DNA from: Tranzscheliella williamsii
Taxonomy: Eukaryota > Basidiomycota > Ustilaginomycetes > Ustilaginales > Ustilaginaceae
Length of the DNA stretch: 64,000 bases
Reading direction: 5' to 3'
Assembly (NCBI GenBank): GCA_023212725.1
Contig: JALBYF010000042.1
Span: forward strand, 1 to 64,000
The notes beneath the pieces are model-generated. The model was not told the origin of the DNA, did not search any database, and was given only the letters and a program-made list of their open reading frames with translations. Numbering within the stretch: the stretch's first letter is position 1; every line of letters starts with the position of its first letter. This document shows, in pieces, positions 10,568-20,935 of this stretch. A program made the translations under genes and the position numbers.

Positions 10568-13562
10568 GATTGCACGACAGTAGGCTCACACGGCCACGCA
10601 AGATGGAAGGGAGCGATGCTGAGTTGCCGTCGTGACGTGTTCCCTGACGGCCACCACTGAACGATGAAGAAGATCCTTCTGCCGACGTCGACCACGATCT
10701 GCTGCTGCAACGGAGGTAGCCAATGCTAGGTGTCGTCCTGCCGCTGCCGCTAATGCTGATGGCGATGCCTCTTGGTTATGACCGTGGCTGCAGTACCGGC
10801 AGCTTCCTCTTTGTGGTGAAAATGCAAGACCACCTGGACCTGCGATCGTAACCAGACGTTGGGGAACAAGAGGAGAAAGGAAAGAAAGGAAAGGACGAAA
10901 GAAACAGAGATGGAGATTGGAAGCAGAGGAGAGATGGCAGAGCACTACGGTGATGGCCAGGGTAGTTACTGCAGTGGTGGGTATTGATGAGGGGAAGATG
11001 GGAAAGCCCAAGGACGGTGGCGTCGAATGGGGAGCGCGGATGCGGGGAGAGCGGCCGACAAGCTAGAAGGTCGACGTAGGGCGCGGAGAAACGAGAGACA
11101 CTGTGCAAGAGCAGCCTAGACCCAGCTTGCTAGGACGGGGGCGAAAGATGGCCAAGCGGCAGCAGACGACCAAGAAAGAAAAAAGGCCTTTGAACAAGGC
11201 CGTTGCCAAGCCACTCATGCACGTCCACGGCGGGGCTCAGACGCAATTGGTGCTGCCTAGCATCGATGCAAAAGCGCATTGGCAACCACAAGACGAACGA
11301 ACGCATGCAAAGACGAACGGAAGCAGACCAAGTTGGAAAGGGAACTTGGACATGGATGAGTGCGAAAATGAGGGGAACCGAGCATGGGCGTTTCCGCAGG
11401 GACGGGGCCTAGACAGACATGAGTTTGGGCGGAGAAGGAAACAGGAGGAGCGTGATTTGCGCGCTAAGGCGTGGAGCTGCATTAGGGCAAGCACCCAGTC
11501 GACGGAAGGGGAAAGTGGAAAAGTAAGAGGCAAAGTACTTATGTTAGCTAGGCGGCTAAGCGAGGACCATTCGAGGCCATCATCCCCAACCAGCACAACG
11601 TTTTTGGACAGAGCGATCGTGAGAGCCGGACGACCTCTTTTCAATTTCGCAATGCCAAAGTTCAGTGTTATGCAGGCTCTTTCCTATGCGGGATCCATGC
11701 ACAAGACGCGACGAAACGAAGCCGGCGACTGCAGTAGGCAGTAGTAAAGGTGCACACCGCATCAATATTCACATTACGGAAAACCAGTTTGGTGAGCCGA
11801 TGGCAAACAATTGATTACAAAAACGAATAACGGCTGAAACTCTGAAACGCAAGCTGTCAAAAAAGGCGAATCTAGCGGAAGACCTACTGTAGTAGTACTG
11901 CCTAGCACACCGAAGCGAGATCGCAAGACCGCCATAGAGGGCAACGTTCAGCGGGGAAATGTATTCGTGATATGCGCTTGACGTGCAATACAAACGACGC
12001 AGCTTGAGCCAACAACTGCCAACGCTAGCCGTCGTGTGCCTCGCCAGCGTTTGCATCAAGGTCAATACCACTAGAAGCGGCAAGACCGAAGATCGGTTTT
12101 ATTGTGATTTTCCTGATCTATTTCCTTACGTGTAACCACATTTAAGCGAGGCGATTCGTTGCTATTCGGATCGACCCTACATATATTGTAGGTAGACCCG
12201 TGAAAGTAGGTTGATGATGTTTATGCGGGCCAGCACAAGCGTTAATGCGGGGCCTAAGCCATCCACCTCGCATCCTCTTTCTACGACCTGCTCACCATGC
12301 AATTGAACTGGATTTAGTATCCAATCAGCGCAGCCGTCAATAATATTGTCTATTTGTTGTCAAGGTGAACCATATTTCTATTTGTTTTTCAGTTTCAACC
12401 GTAGGCTGAAAAATGTTCAATACAATGAGATGTGCATCCCGACGCGGCGCCGCTCATTTCACTGCGACTTAGGCAATTGGATCAACCGTCAGGTACACTT
12501 ACTAGAGCTGTCCATAAACGAGCGCGACTGATTGGCTGCCCGCTCGATCCGTTTCCCAACTGAGTTGCAATATCGAAGTCACAGTCCAGTTGGCTTTCAG
12601 AGCATTGTGAATCATTGGAATCTACCGACGGTGCAGGTCCATTCCCTGCTGCCGTGCACCCTCTTGCCTAGTGTCAGTCAAGCGTGCACACAACACTCAT
12701 CCTTCTGGCGGAGTAACAAGGCACAGCAGTCACATGCAGGGGAGGGCGACGGAAGGCTGGAAGGATCTGCTGACCGGAGCGAGAGTGTGTGGGGCGCAGC
12801 GCAACCCCGCAAACCCAAGGCGACGAGTGGAGGCAACGAGGAACGGCAAAGACCTGTGAAGTAGCGATATTGCGCTTTGTAAAAGCTGTATGGCTTTCAC
12901 GCTCCCCGTTTGGTGGCCCAGAAGGGACCAGTAGCCGCTGCGCGCTCGGCAGAACGCGCAATCCTGACGGCGCCTCTGACCAGCTGCGTTGTCTTGTACT
13001 CCGCCATTGAACGCGTCGAATTTCATGCGTATCAGTCCTTGAATAGCTCTAGTCGGGTGACCCTGGGCGGAGTGACAACGTGCAAGCAGAGCAGTCGCGC
13101 ACCGTACCTGCAGCACCGTGGGAAGGAGGAGGATCTGCCTGCCACGACTCTTCGGCAAAGCCTTCTGTGGTTTTCACCGCCCACAGACACGCATTGCCGA
13201 TCCAGTCTAGCACGGACGGTTCCTCCTAGAGTCTGCTCCCGTGCATTCTCCTGCCCCTAGCCCCACATCCCCGCTTCAGCCCCGCCTCGCCCAACATCTA
13301 GTGCCGGACTGCCACACTAACCACGCTCTCCGGTTCTATCCATCGCCGCTCTAAGCGGCTGAAAATCACAACAGATTGGGAAGGAATAAACGTCGACATG
13401 GATGTGTTGAGAACGGCCGAGAAGGAAATGTAGGTTTTCCAGTCTGGGGTAGGGGTCAAACTGCTCTTCTGCCAGAGCGACGTGCGAGCTTGCGTGCTAA
13501 ACCAAAAAGTCCTTTCAATTGGGCTCTGCTTGGGAGAAAAACTGTGGACGGAACAAAGCGAC
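10568..13562. other. 3-kb intergenic stretch
   Basis: No supported gene. From about 10868 to 10915 the + strand is purine-rich (pyrimidine-rich on the - strand), consistent with promoter or leader of the divergently read giant gene. The open frames at 11148-11744 (+) and 12532-12864 (+) have no domain, no splice-supported extension and no coding-like composition. The remainder could hold the 3' end of the gene upstream, regulatory sequence or non-coding RNA; nothing specific is visible. Confidence 0.4.
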
Positions 13563-13650
13563 AGGATCGACAAGGGGAGGAGGATCGACAAGGGGAGGAG
13601 GATTGACAAGGGGAGGAGGATCGACAAGGGGAGGAGGATCGACAAGGGGA
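13563..13650. repeat. 18-bp minisatellite, about 4.9 copies
   Basis: The unit AGGATCGACAAGGGGAGG is repeated head to tail at 13563, 13581, 13599, 13617 and 13635, with one C-to-T change in the third copy and the last copy truncated. It ends 8 bp before the stop codon of the minus-strand DUF3712/Tag1-like gene, so it lies in that gene's 3' untranslated region. Near-identity of the copies indicates recent expansion or homogenisation. Confidence 0.95.
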
Positions 13651-13658
13651 CGGCGGAC

Positions 13659-16463
13659 CTAATCCCGTTGGCCGAGCATGAAAGCTCCTTTAACGGGGAG
13701 GTTCTTGAGCTCGAGTACGCCGAGGCCAGAGTTCCAGATTTTGGCGCGGCTGCTGCCTTCAATGCCTACCAAAGCACCTTGACCGGTCAAGATCTTCCAG
13801 GTGAACGATCGGAAGATCGGTCCGCGTCCAGGCAGGACATTGAAAGGCACGTCCTTCAGCACTGCGCGCAACAGCTTCCGCTCGCCTTTAGGATCCTCAG
13901 GATCGATGTACGTTTCCGCCGGCGCAAAGTCGTACGGTCGCACTCTGCCAAACGCCTTCTCCGGTAGCGGATCAGGAAGCGGAGGTGCTGGTTCGGGTTC
14001 GGATCGCTTTAGCTCGCCACCGTTGTCTTGATCGACGGTCAAAGAAGCAAACCGTCTCAGCGCCTCCAATCCGCCTTTCAGCAGAGTGAAGCGGCTATGA
14101 GAGACGGCGGCGGCGGTGCTGCTCTCGAAGGAGTTGCCATGCCTCATGCTCGGCGGCTTACCATCATATACCAGGATATCGGGCCAGAGGTGCGTAATCT
14201 GCACATCTACAGTGCTCAGCTGGCCGGGCATATTCATCTCACCCATCACTGTACCACTGCAGAGTAACTTGTCCTTGTCAAAGGGATGCGGTGTGATCTT
14301 GAGGTCGTTGATCGTCACGTTCCTGATCAGGTCGGTCACCTTTGAGCCCGGGAAAGAGGTCGGAACATCCAGAAGACGCAGCGCAGAATCCATCCAGCCA
14401 GGAAGGATGGAGCCACCACCCGGTAGCTCGTCCTCGGTCACGTTGGCACCAGGAGACGTGCCGTCGGTAGGTTTGCGAAACGGCGACCCACCTCGAACGA
14501 AGACCGTATTATTCTCGCCGCGCAAAAAGCGGCTCAAAAAGTTGCTGAGTGCCGCCTGCTGGGGCGAATCACCCTCAGCGAGAGAGTCCAGGGTGCCTGC
14601 CTCCGGGTACGACGAGCCTTGCTCTGCTTGTGAAGTAGTTATGTGGACTTGGTTTTGTGCTGCTTCCATCTCGGAGCTGATAAGGCTAGGCTTGCTTTTT
14701 TGAGGAGGCGGTACAACTCGGCCCAAGAGCGTCAGGTTCATCTGTTTCTCGCCAGTCAAGACGAAGGGATCCGTGGCAACGGCCGCCATCAGCACAGAGG
14801 CATCAAGGCCCTTGTCCTGACCCTCGCTGTATAGCGAATTATTCTTTCCAGGGAGCTTGGGAGCAGGCGTAATACCATCAACAGGGAGGTAAACACCGAA
14901 TGGCAGACTGTACGGAATATTGCCCTGCAGTAATTTGCCAAGGGGGTTCTGGGCCTGCGCTTTCGCCTTGATACCGAGCGCACGCATTGCCATCGATGCG
15001 AACAGATCCGGGTGTAGAGCCTCATCATCGTCTTTACCGATCTCGAAGAATTCGTAGCCGTCTAGCTTGAGCATGTCGCCGGTGTCAGTGTCATTCTTCA
15101 ATTTGGGCAATGGCTCGTCTATGGGGCTGCGGATTTGGCGCTGCGCAATGTCGATGCGGCGGGGCACATCGAAGTAGCCGGCCTTGCGCTTGTTATTCAC
15201 CCCACCAATCTCGTCCTTGGCGAGGCCGCGAACCCGTAAGCTGGCGATTTTCACGTCGAGCTTGGCGGTGCCTTTCTTGATAGCGTGCTGAGCATACTGC
15301 ATAATGTAGGGGGCAGGAACCACGGGTTTCAGCAATATTGTGAGGTTCAAGGGGCTCATGTTGTGTTGTGCCGCCGGAGTGCTGTGATTACCAAGGATTG
15401 GAGGCCGAAGGGATGACCTGCCCTCACCTGAAACCCGACGGTGGAGAGGAGGTAGAGGAAGAACGAGCGGATCCAGATGGAACGAGAGCATGTCTTCAGG
15501 AGGGGACGTTGCCGAGCTGGCATCGGACGCGGACAGGAATCCGTCTGCTTTCCAGGCAGCTCCCAACTCTGCCAGCCGCACCTCGCCAATCTCTATTTGT
15601 ACCGCGGCCACCTTGCCCATACCCCATTCCACCCATCTGCGCTCGTGGTTCTTCCACCAGCCCTGCTTGCCTCGTTTCCCTAGCCAGAGATCAAGAGCGT
15701 GGTCCGGATCCAGCCCAAGGCGTGCGTCGACGCTGACCAGTATACCCTCGTCAGAAATGTTGAGGAGCTGGAGACGATCGGGTCCCTTGAGTAGTAGGGA
15801 CTCATCGAGGATACGTGACTGGGCCTCTGGCGAAGGAGACTTGAGGGTAGCAAGGTAGAGATGCCCAACGGCAATCACTATGAGGAGTAGCAAGATGAGA
15901 AGGAGCGATAGGATGGCGTACAGCGTACGCATAATGAAGGGATGTTCATGTCGCCAAGCTGCAAAAGACGAAGGGGCGGAAGGGTCGATGGATCGCGAGT
16001 TCCTCCTGTGGGACGACGAAGTGGCAGCGGTTCGACGCTGTTTGCGCCTCCTTACTAGCCTGGCAGAGTAGGCCTTATCGCCTCCCCAGAGCTTGGAGAT
16101 CTGAAGCCAGGCCTTGTCCAAAGGGTTGATGGGATTGGCAGCGGACCCGTTGCGTGCCGAGCCGCCGAGCAGCGAGCTTCTCTCGTGGTCTCCCTGGCCC
16201 GGCAGCAAACCTGTTTCGAGCTGCTCGTCGTCGACATCAGCATCGAGGCCTTCAGCTTCTGCGTCGCTGTCTGGATAGATGGGTTTTCTGCCGTGGCGGA
16301 GCGGTGGCTGTGAAGACGAGACCCTTTGAACCAGAGGGGGCGTCTCCTGCTGCTCAGTTGCATCGGCTTTGGCCGACTTTACAGGCACATCTGCGTTAGC
16401 ATCAGCGCGCGTGCTAGACACAGCTTCCGTGCTGGACCGTTCCTCGTTCGGAACAGCTGACAT
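13659..16463 (-). CDS. Tag1-like DUF3712 vacuolar membrane protein
   Basis: A single-exon gene for 934 residues. A cytosolic, acidic and Ser-rich N-terminus ends in a basic cluster (VRRRKQRR near 137-144); one transmembrane helix covers about residues 178-206, then comes a long beta-rich extracytosolic part. Just after the helix the sequence LNISDEGILVSVDARLGLDP recalls the fungal family that includes yeast Tag1 (YLR173W), a vacuolar membrane protein implicated in termination of autophagy; the C-terminal stretch after residue 880 (GPIFRSFTWKILTGQGALVG) also fits. The ATG at 16463 is the first in frame. It is on the same strand as, and upstream of, the giant DUF3712-like gene, with 3.1 kb between them. 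The family link is from remembered patterns, and the autophagy role is inference only. Confidence 0.8.
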   Translation of the reverse strand: MSAVPNEERSSTEAVSSTRADANADVPVKSAKADATEQQETPPLVQRVSSSQPPLRHGRKPIYPDSDAEAEGLDADVDDEQLETGLLPGQGDHERSSLLGGSARNGSAANPINPLDKAWLQISKLWGGDKAYSARLVRRRKQRRTAATSSSHRRNSRSIDPSAPSSFAAWRHEHPFIMRTLYAILSLLLILLLLIVIAVGHLYLATLKSPSPEAQSRILDESLLLKGPDRLQLLNISDEGILVSVDARLGLDPDHALDLWLGKRGKQGWWKNHERRWVEWGMGKVAAVQIEIGEVRLAELGAAWKADGFLSASDASSATSPPEDMLSFHLDPLVLPLPPLHRRVSGEGRSSLRPPILGNHSTPAAQHNMSPLNLTILLKPVVPAPYIMQYAQHAIKKGTAKLDVKIASLRVRGLAKDEIGGVNNKRKAGYFDVPRRIDIAQRQIRSPIDEPLPKLKNDTDTGDMLKLDGYEFFEIGKDDDEALHPDLFASMAMRALGIKAKAQAQNPLGKLLQGNIPYSLPFGVYLPVDGITPAPKLPGKNNSLYSEGQDKGLDASVLMAAVATDPFVLTGEKQMNLTLLGRVVPPPQKSKPSLISSEMEAAQNQVHITTSQAEQGSSYPEAGTLDSLAEGDSPQQAALSNFLSRFLRGENNTVFVRGGSPFRKPTDGTSPGANVTEDELPGGGSILPGWMDSALRLLDVPTSFPGSKVTDLIRNVTINDLKITPHPFDKDKLLCSGTVMGEMNMPGQLSTVDVQITHLWPDILVYDGKPPSMRHGNSFESSTAAAVSHSRFTLLKGGLEALRRFASLTVDQDNGGELKRSEPEPAPPLPDPLPEKAFGRVRPYDFAPAETYIDPEDPKGERKLLRAVLKDVPFNVLPGRGPIFRSFTWKILTGQGALVGIEGSSRAKIWNSGLGVLELKNLPVKGAFMLGQRD

Positions 16464-17212
16464 GCTGAGGCGCTACCCTGCTAACAGCACGACGCTAGGG
16501 CCACCTGTAATGTGTGTCTAAGGCAACAATCTCGCTCCCTCCGACGGCGGTCACAGGGTGGCGGGCGATGGCGAAGAGTGCAGCAGATTAGCAGTCAGGC
16601 GCGATGTCCATTCCGTTACGGCTTGTTTGGATACTATCTGAGGTAGGATGTGCCGAGTGATATGTATTGGTGGTGAAGGGACCTGGAGCATTACTACCTT
16701 TAACGGTTCAACGGCAGCCATTCGAATCGACATTTCGCAAATGTAGCTCAATGGCTGGCGCTGCGCCTGGGGAGGATATCATGAAAGGGTCTCCTTGACA
16801 GACAGCCCAAGAGCCCAAAGACTCGCAACTCGAATTGCGGCGCACCCGATTGTAGCGTGTCTTTCCAGTTTACACTGAGATTGTGCCTCCAGCCTTAGAC
16901 ACATAAGTATACCTACGGCATAGAGGGCATGAGTGCTCGAACCATACATTAGGACAGCTGTCTGCCAGCTGCTGTGGGCGCACCACTGACATCAGAAACT
17001 CGGCGTCACCGAAATGGAGACCACTCGGACCCTATGCCAATGTCCTGCACCGTTTCCGTCGCCATGGCAAGTGCAGATGTGCAAGGGCAGTTAGGTAGTC
17101 GCCTCGCGCTGATTCCGGCTGAATTGTCTGCCAAGTTGCTTGCGAGTCACGACGGAATGTTGATTTACGAGCAGTGTTCCGAAGGTGGACCCGAAAAATA
17201 GGTTCTTGAACC
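16464..17212. other. Divergent intergenic region
   Basis: This is the start-to-start interval between the minus-strand Tag1-like gene and the plus-strand acyltransferase gene. No open frame in it shows a family resemblance. It must contain both promoters, but no TATA box or known operator stands out. Confidence 0.45.
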
Positions 17213-19450
17213 ATGGTCAACGTCATTCCAGCTACCTACTACACTGAGCACAGCCATTGGTTCAGAGGTTTGGAAGCGGCAAGGATGGCATCGCAGGGCG
17301 AGCCACATCCCTCAGCCAGGTTCAGCAGGAGCCTGTACGATGTGTCTCGCTGCAGTCAATCGCCCTTCCAATGGAGGCGGTGGCCGTGCACAGAGCGCCG
17401 CTACCTACGGAGGATGGGCTTGGTGGAGTCCTTCTTCCATACCATGGCGGTCTTACGTGAAGGCACGACTGACATATTCTATCGCATCCCACTTCGGTGC
17501 CCTGCTGATGCCTATGCGCCGCTGGTGCAGCGTCTTCCTTTGGTCTGGGCGATTCTGTGTCGGCGTCACCCTTTCCTCTGCGCTCACGTTGCGAACCTTA
17601 CCCCTGACCTGACCCAGCTTAGCGCGGAAGAAGCGGCCCAGCGCAGACGCCTCGGCGAGTCTGCTGAGGACGCATCTATGTCCTTTGAGCCACATTTTCT
17701 CATCGATCTTCCCTTGACAGCCGCAGAATTGCTCGCCAAAGCGTCCGATAGAGTCATTCACCTGCCCAGAAACTGGCGACAGCATCTATTAAATTCCTCT
17801 CTGGAATCAGACCCTTCTCATTCGCTCGATCAGGTGGTCCAGTGGCTTGGACGTTACGTCTGGAACGGAAAGCGACGATGCCTCCAACAGTCACGACCTT
17901 ATGGACTGGCGAGCTTACTCCTGCTGCCTCCTGCCGATACAAGCGCAGGCGACGAGTCGGTTATCACTTTCGACCTGATTCTCTGCACTGCTCACTGCAT
18001 CTCGGACGGGCTGAGCGTCGCCTCGTTAGCATCGGAACTTCTTCATTTGTTGGTCTCAGAGGACCTTCCGGGTGACCTCGCCAGCCTCCTTCAGAAGCCC
18101 GCCGTTGGAACGGAATTCGGTGACGCCTCCGTAGGACACTACTCCACTGTAACCCAAGCCATGAAGAATGCTGTTGCTGGAGGCCTACTACCTCAGGGAA
18201 ACCAGCAGTGTACGCCTGACGACTTGCTGCGTCCGTCGCGGTGGGAATCCCTCCTTCCGCCGTGCATCGAGGCGGCATACCCGGATTGGCTTCCGACACA
18301 CGCTCACCTCGCCAATTCAAAGTCGTCCATCACCTCTCGCCAAGCTCGACTACGGTGGTTCTGGGCGATCAGGAAGACCATCCGTCACGTTCGTGCAGTG
18401 AAAGCGGAGGGTCTGATATTTACGGATTTCATCGCGCAGAGAGGTTCAACTACGCCGCGCAAACCGAGGTGGGGTGCGCAGACGAGCTGGTCGGTGACCA
18501 AAGTCGACCGAGAAGCGACCGAAGCTCTTTTGGCACTCAGTAAAAGGAAAGGGGTCCGCATGGGCGCCCTTCTGTACAGTGTCGCTGCCTGCGCGCTCAA
18601 CACCATGTACAAGGATGCGATGCCGAAAGGATCCCGAAGGCAGGAGCCCAATAGCACAGTGATGGGGTTCCCCATGTCCATACGCAGATACCTAATTCCG
18701 GGTGCACCAAGTCCTGTCAGTTCCCCGGACGATACTTCGTCGATAAGTGCGCCAGCAGATCCTCTGCTGCCACCTTCCAGCCTCGGCGTGATGCTGGGCT
18801 TTGATGGTGTTTCTCTACCGCCGGCAGAAGCGTTATCCTTGCCATCGGGAAAGTACGAACTGGCGCAGCCTCTATCGCCGCTCTTAGTGGCTCAATTGTG
18901 GCAGGCTGGAAAGCACGTACAAAGCCAATTTGACACACGAACTACCCAGCCCCACCTGATGCTAGCGGATGGCTTCCTCATGACCTTAGAGCGGGAGAAT
19001 AGATTCCGTAGAGACGGCGTCAGGGACGTAAATGAGGTTCCCGACGAGCCGGAACCAGAAACTCTGCGGTCGAAGGAAGACACTGGCGAAGACGAGCGCA
19101 AACCAGGTCTGACGAAGAAGAATATGCAAGGACCAGGCTCTTCGCTCAACTTTAGCATGGTCGGACAGCTTGATTCCATCATTCCCTCTTTCTTACCACT
19201 GCCGAAGGCCACTTCGGACGACGAGGTTCAAGACGAACCTAGGTTGCTCGAAGTAACAACGGGCTTGATGTTCGGTGTGCGGTGTCGGACCGGAGAAGCT
19301 TTCGGCACCTCCTTCACCTTCCGTGGTGAGCTCAACCTGGAGCTGGGCCACGACACGACTATCTGGGATACGCAAAAGATCCAATGCTATCTGGAACTCA
19401 TCAAAAGCATCATTCTGGGTTTGGTCCACCATCATCAGCAGAAGTGCTAA
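17213..19450 (+). CDS. HxxxDG acyltransferase (condensation/alcohol acetyltransferase-like)
   Basis: A 745-residue single-exon enzyme of the CoA-dependent acyltransferase/condensation superfamily. The catalytic motif HCISDG is at residues 261-266, inside the hydrophobic strand context LILCTAHCISDGLSV. The N-terminal half has the typical opening (ERRYLRRMGLVESFF... followed by a DIFYRIPL strand). The second half has LNFSMVGQLDSIIP and a probable scaffold strand FGTSFTFRGELNLEL. In place of the BAHD DFGWG motif nothing similar is seen, so a BAHD plant-type enzyme is unlikely. The ATG at 17213 is in a strong context (ACCATGG), but a start at the Met near residue 68 cannot be excluded. Such fungal enzymes acylate alcohols, sugars or peptide-derived metabolites; the substrate is unknown. 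The neighbours are housekeeping genes, so no biosynthetic cluster is evident. Confidence 0.8.
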   Translation: MVNVIPATYYTEHSHWFRGLEAARMASQGEPHPSARFSRSLYDVSRCSQSPFQWRRWPCTERRYLRRMGLVESFFHTMAVLREGTTDIFYRIPLRCPADAYAPLVQRLPLVWAILCRRHPFLCAHVANLTPDLTQLSAEEAAQRRRLGESAEDASMSFEPHFLIDLPLTAAELLAKASDRVIHLPRNWRQHLLNSSLESDPSHSLDQVVQWLGRYVWNGKRRCLQQSRPYGLASLLLLPPADTSAGDESVITFDLILCTAHCISDGLSVASLASELLHLLVSEDLPGDLASLLQKPAVGTEFGDASVGHYSTVTQAMKNAVAGGLLPQGNQQCTPDDLLRPSRWESLLPPCIEAAYPDWLPTHAHLANSKSSITSRQARLRWFWAIRKTIRHVRAVKAEGLIFTDFIAQRGSTTPRKPRWGAQTSWSVTKVDREATEALLALSKRKGVRMGALLYSVAACALNTMYKDAMPKGSRRQEPNSTVMGFPMSIRRYLIPGAPSPVSSPDDTSSISAPADPLLPPSSLGVMLGFDGVSLPPAEALSLPSGKYELAQPLSPLLVAQLWQAGKHVQSQFDTRTTQPHLMLADGFLMTLERENRFRRDGVRDVNEVPDEPEPETLRSKEDTGEDERKPGLTKKNMQGPGSSLNFSMVGQLDSIIPSFLPLPKATSDDEVQDEPRLLEVTTGLMFGVRCRTGEAFGTSFTFRGELNLELGHDTTIWDTQKIQCYLELIKSIILGLVHHHQQKC

Positions 19451-19869
19451 AAGTTTATGACATACACTCCATCGCTTGTGACTCGAGCAGACTGGTGAAG
19501 AGATGTATGACGGTGGTGTACGAGCCGGTTCAGAAAGATTGCATCCTTGACGATAAAGGCGAGTGGCTTTTGAAGAGGGTAAATGTAGAATGTGTTAGAT
19601 CTTTGTCGCAGCTGATCGGTCTGTGCGGTGTTGCTTCACGTGAGGAGTGGAGCTGACGACTGACGCGGCTTAGCATTTGACCGCCTTGCTCTCGCCTTCA
19701 CATCCCGCACTTCGACGCTACGATAGACCATACCACATCTCGCCGTTCATCAAGGTACTCCGCTTTCGTCGTTGCATTGCGGTAGCAATACCCGTGTTTC
19801 CCCTTCAGTCGGCCCCGTTAGCGCAAACAGCTAGCACTCGCCTTTGTGTACTCGCGCAAACTCAAGAAG
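19451..19869. other. Intergenic region with a CACGTG palindrome
   Basis: This contains the acyltransferase 3' end and the PRE7 promoter. An 8-bp palindrome TCACGTGA at 19636-19643, about 230 bp before the PRE7 ATG, is a candidate E-box for a bHLH factor. No gene is visible. Confidence 0.35.
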
Positions 19870-20733
19870 ATGTCCCTCTTTGGCACATATCCTGGCTCCT
19901 CACGAGGTCCAGCAGCAGCACCCATGAACGCACCCAAGGACCACGTTGTCGGTCACCAGTTCTCACCCTACGACTCGAACGGTGGCAGTATCGCCGCGGT
20001 GTGTGGAACCGACTTCTGCGTTATTGCTTCCGACACCCGTCAGTCTACCGGGTACAACATCCAGACCCGGTACAAGCCCAAGGTGTTCCGGCTCAATGAC
20101 AAGGCCACCTTAGCTACCAACGGATTCGCCGCCGACGCCGAGGCGCTGGTTTCACGGATTCGACAGCGCCTGGAGATGTACAGGCACGCCCATGGGCGGT
20201 CGATGCCGCTGCATTCGATCGCTAGGATGATCTCCACCATCCTCTACGGCAAGCGTTTCTTCCCTTATTATGTCTACAACATTCTCGGCGGGCTCGACGA
20301 GGAAGGGAAAGGCGCTGTCTACTCTTTCGATCCGGTGGGGAGCTACGAGAGGGAGTTTTGCCGTGCTGCAGGAGCCGCTCAGTCGCTCATCCAACCCTTC
20401 TTTGACAATCAAATTATGTTCAAGAACCAGACCTCGACGCCGGATCGCCAGGTCCCGACCCCCGGCCAGATGACGCTACCCGAAGTGCTCAAGATCGTGA
20501 TCGATTCCTTTACCTCGGCCACCGAACGGCACATCGAGGTCGGAGACGGTCTCGAAGTCTTTGTCGTCCGAACACCCGCCACAGCGCAGACCGAGGCCAC
20601 CGGCGCCGCCTCGGTAGACCTTACCACGATGCAATCCGATGCCCCCTTCAGCGTCTCTGAGGCGGTAGGCGGCGAAGACGAGCAGGCTGACGGCGCCGTC
20701 ATGGTCATCAGGAGGGAGCTCAAGAAGGACTGA
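19870..20733 (+). CDS. PRE7: 20S proteasome subunit beta-6 (PRE7/PSMB1)
   Basis: 287 residues. The opening FSPYDSNGGSIAAVCGTDF and the following VIASDTRQSTGYNIQTR are diagnostic of the beta-6 (yeast Pre7, human PSMB1) subunit of the 20S core particle. This subunit has the Ntn-hydrolase fold but lacks the catalytic N-terminal Thr and so is structural. LGGLDEEGKGAVYSFDPVGS is the conserved central strand pair. The protein is about 45 residues longer than yeast Pre7 because of an Ala/Thr/Glu-rich insertion before the final strand (AVMVIRRELKKD). The start is the ATG at 19870; the frame upstream has no ATG. It is convergent with APC2, with about 200 bp between the stops. Confidence 0.95.
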   Translation: MSLFGTYPGSSRGPAAAPMNAPKDHVVGHQFSPYDSNGGSIAAVCGTDFCVIASDTRQSTGYNIQTRYKPKVFRLNDKATLATNGFAADAEALVSRIRQRLEMYRHAHGRSMPLHSIARMISTILYGKRFFPYYVYNILGGLDEEGKGAVYSFDPVGSYEREFCRAAGAAQSLIQPFFDNQIMFKNQTSTPDRQVPTPGQMTLPEVLKIVIDSFTSATERHIEVGDGLEVFVVRTPATAQTEATGAASVDLTTMQSDAPFSVSEAVGGEDEQADGAVMVIRRELKKD

Positions 20734-20935
20734 TCGCCAGAGCATCACCCATCTCTCCCGTCCCCGCTGTAGTAGTAGGCCATTGCCATCCTTCCTATCT
20801 TTGGTTGGCTCTCACAGTCCCCAGCAGTGGGGTTTCGGTTGCGCTGCCCTTTATTCCGTTGCAGCCGGCTAGCGAGTTTTCTATTGGGGTATGTGTACGT
20901 GTATTGTGGCCGGGTAGGAGAGCCGACGCCGGGGA

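Noticed and set aside
11103..11744. 213-codon open frame in the 10.6-13.6 kb gap
   Set aside because: It starts at GTG; from the ATG at 11148 the product is Lys/Arg-rich with no domain.
13563..13650. Possible CRISPR-like array
   Set aside because: Repeats are contiguous with no spacers, so it is a minisatellite.
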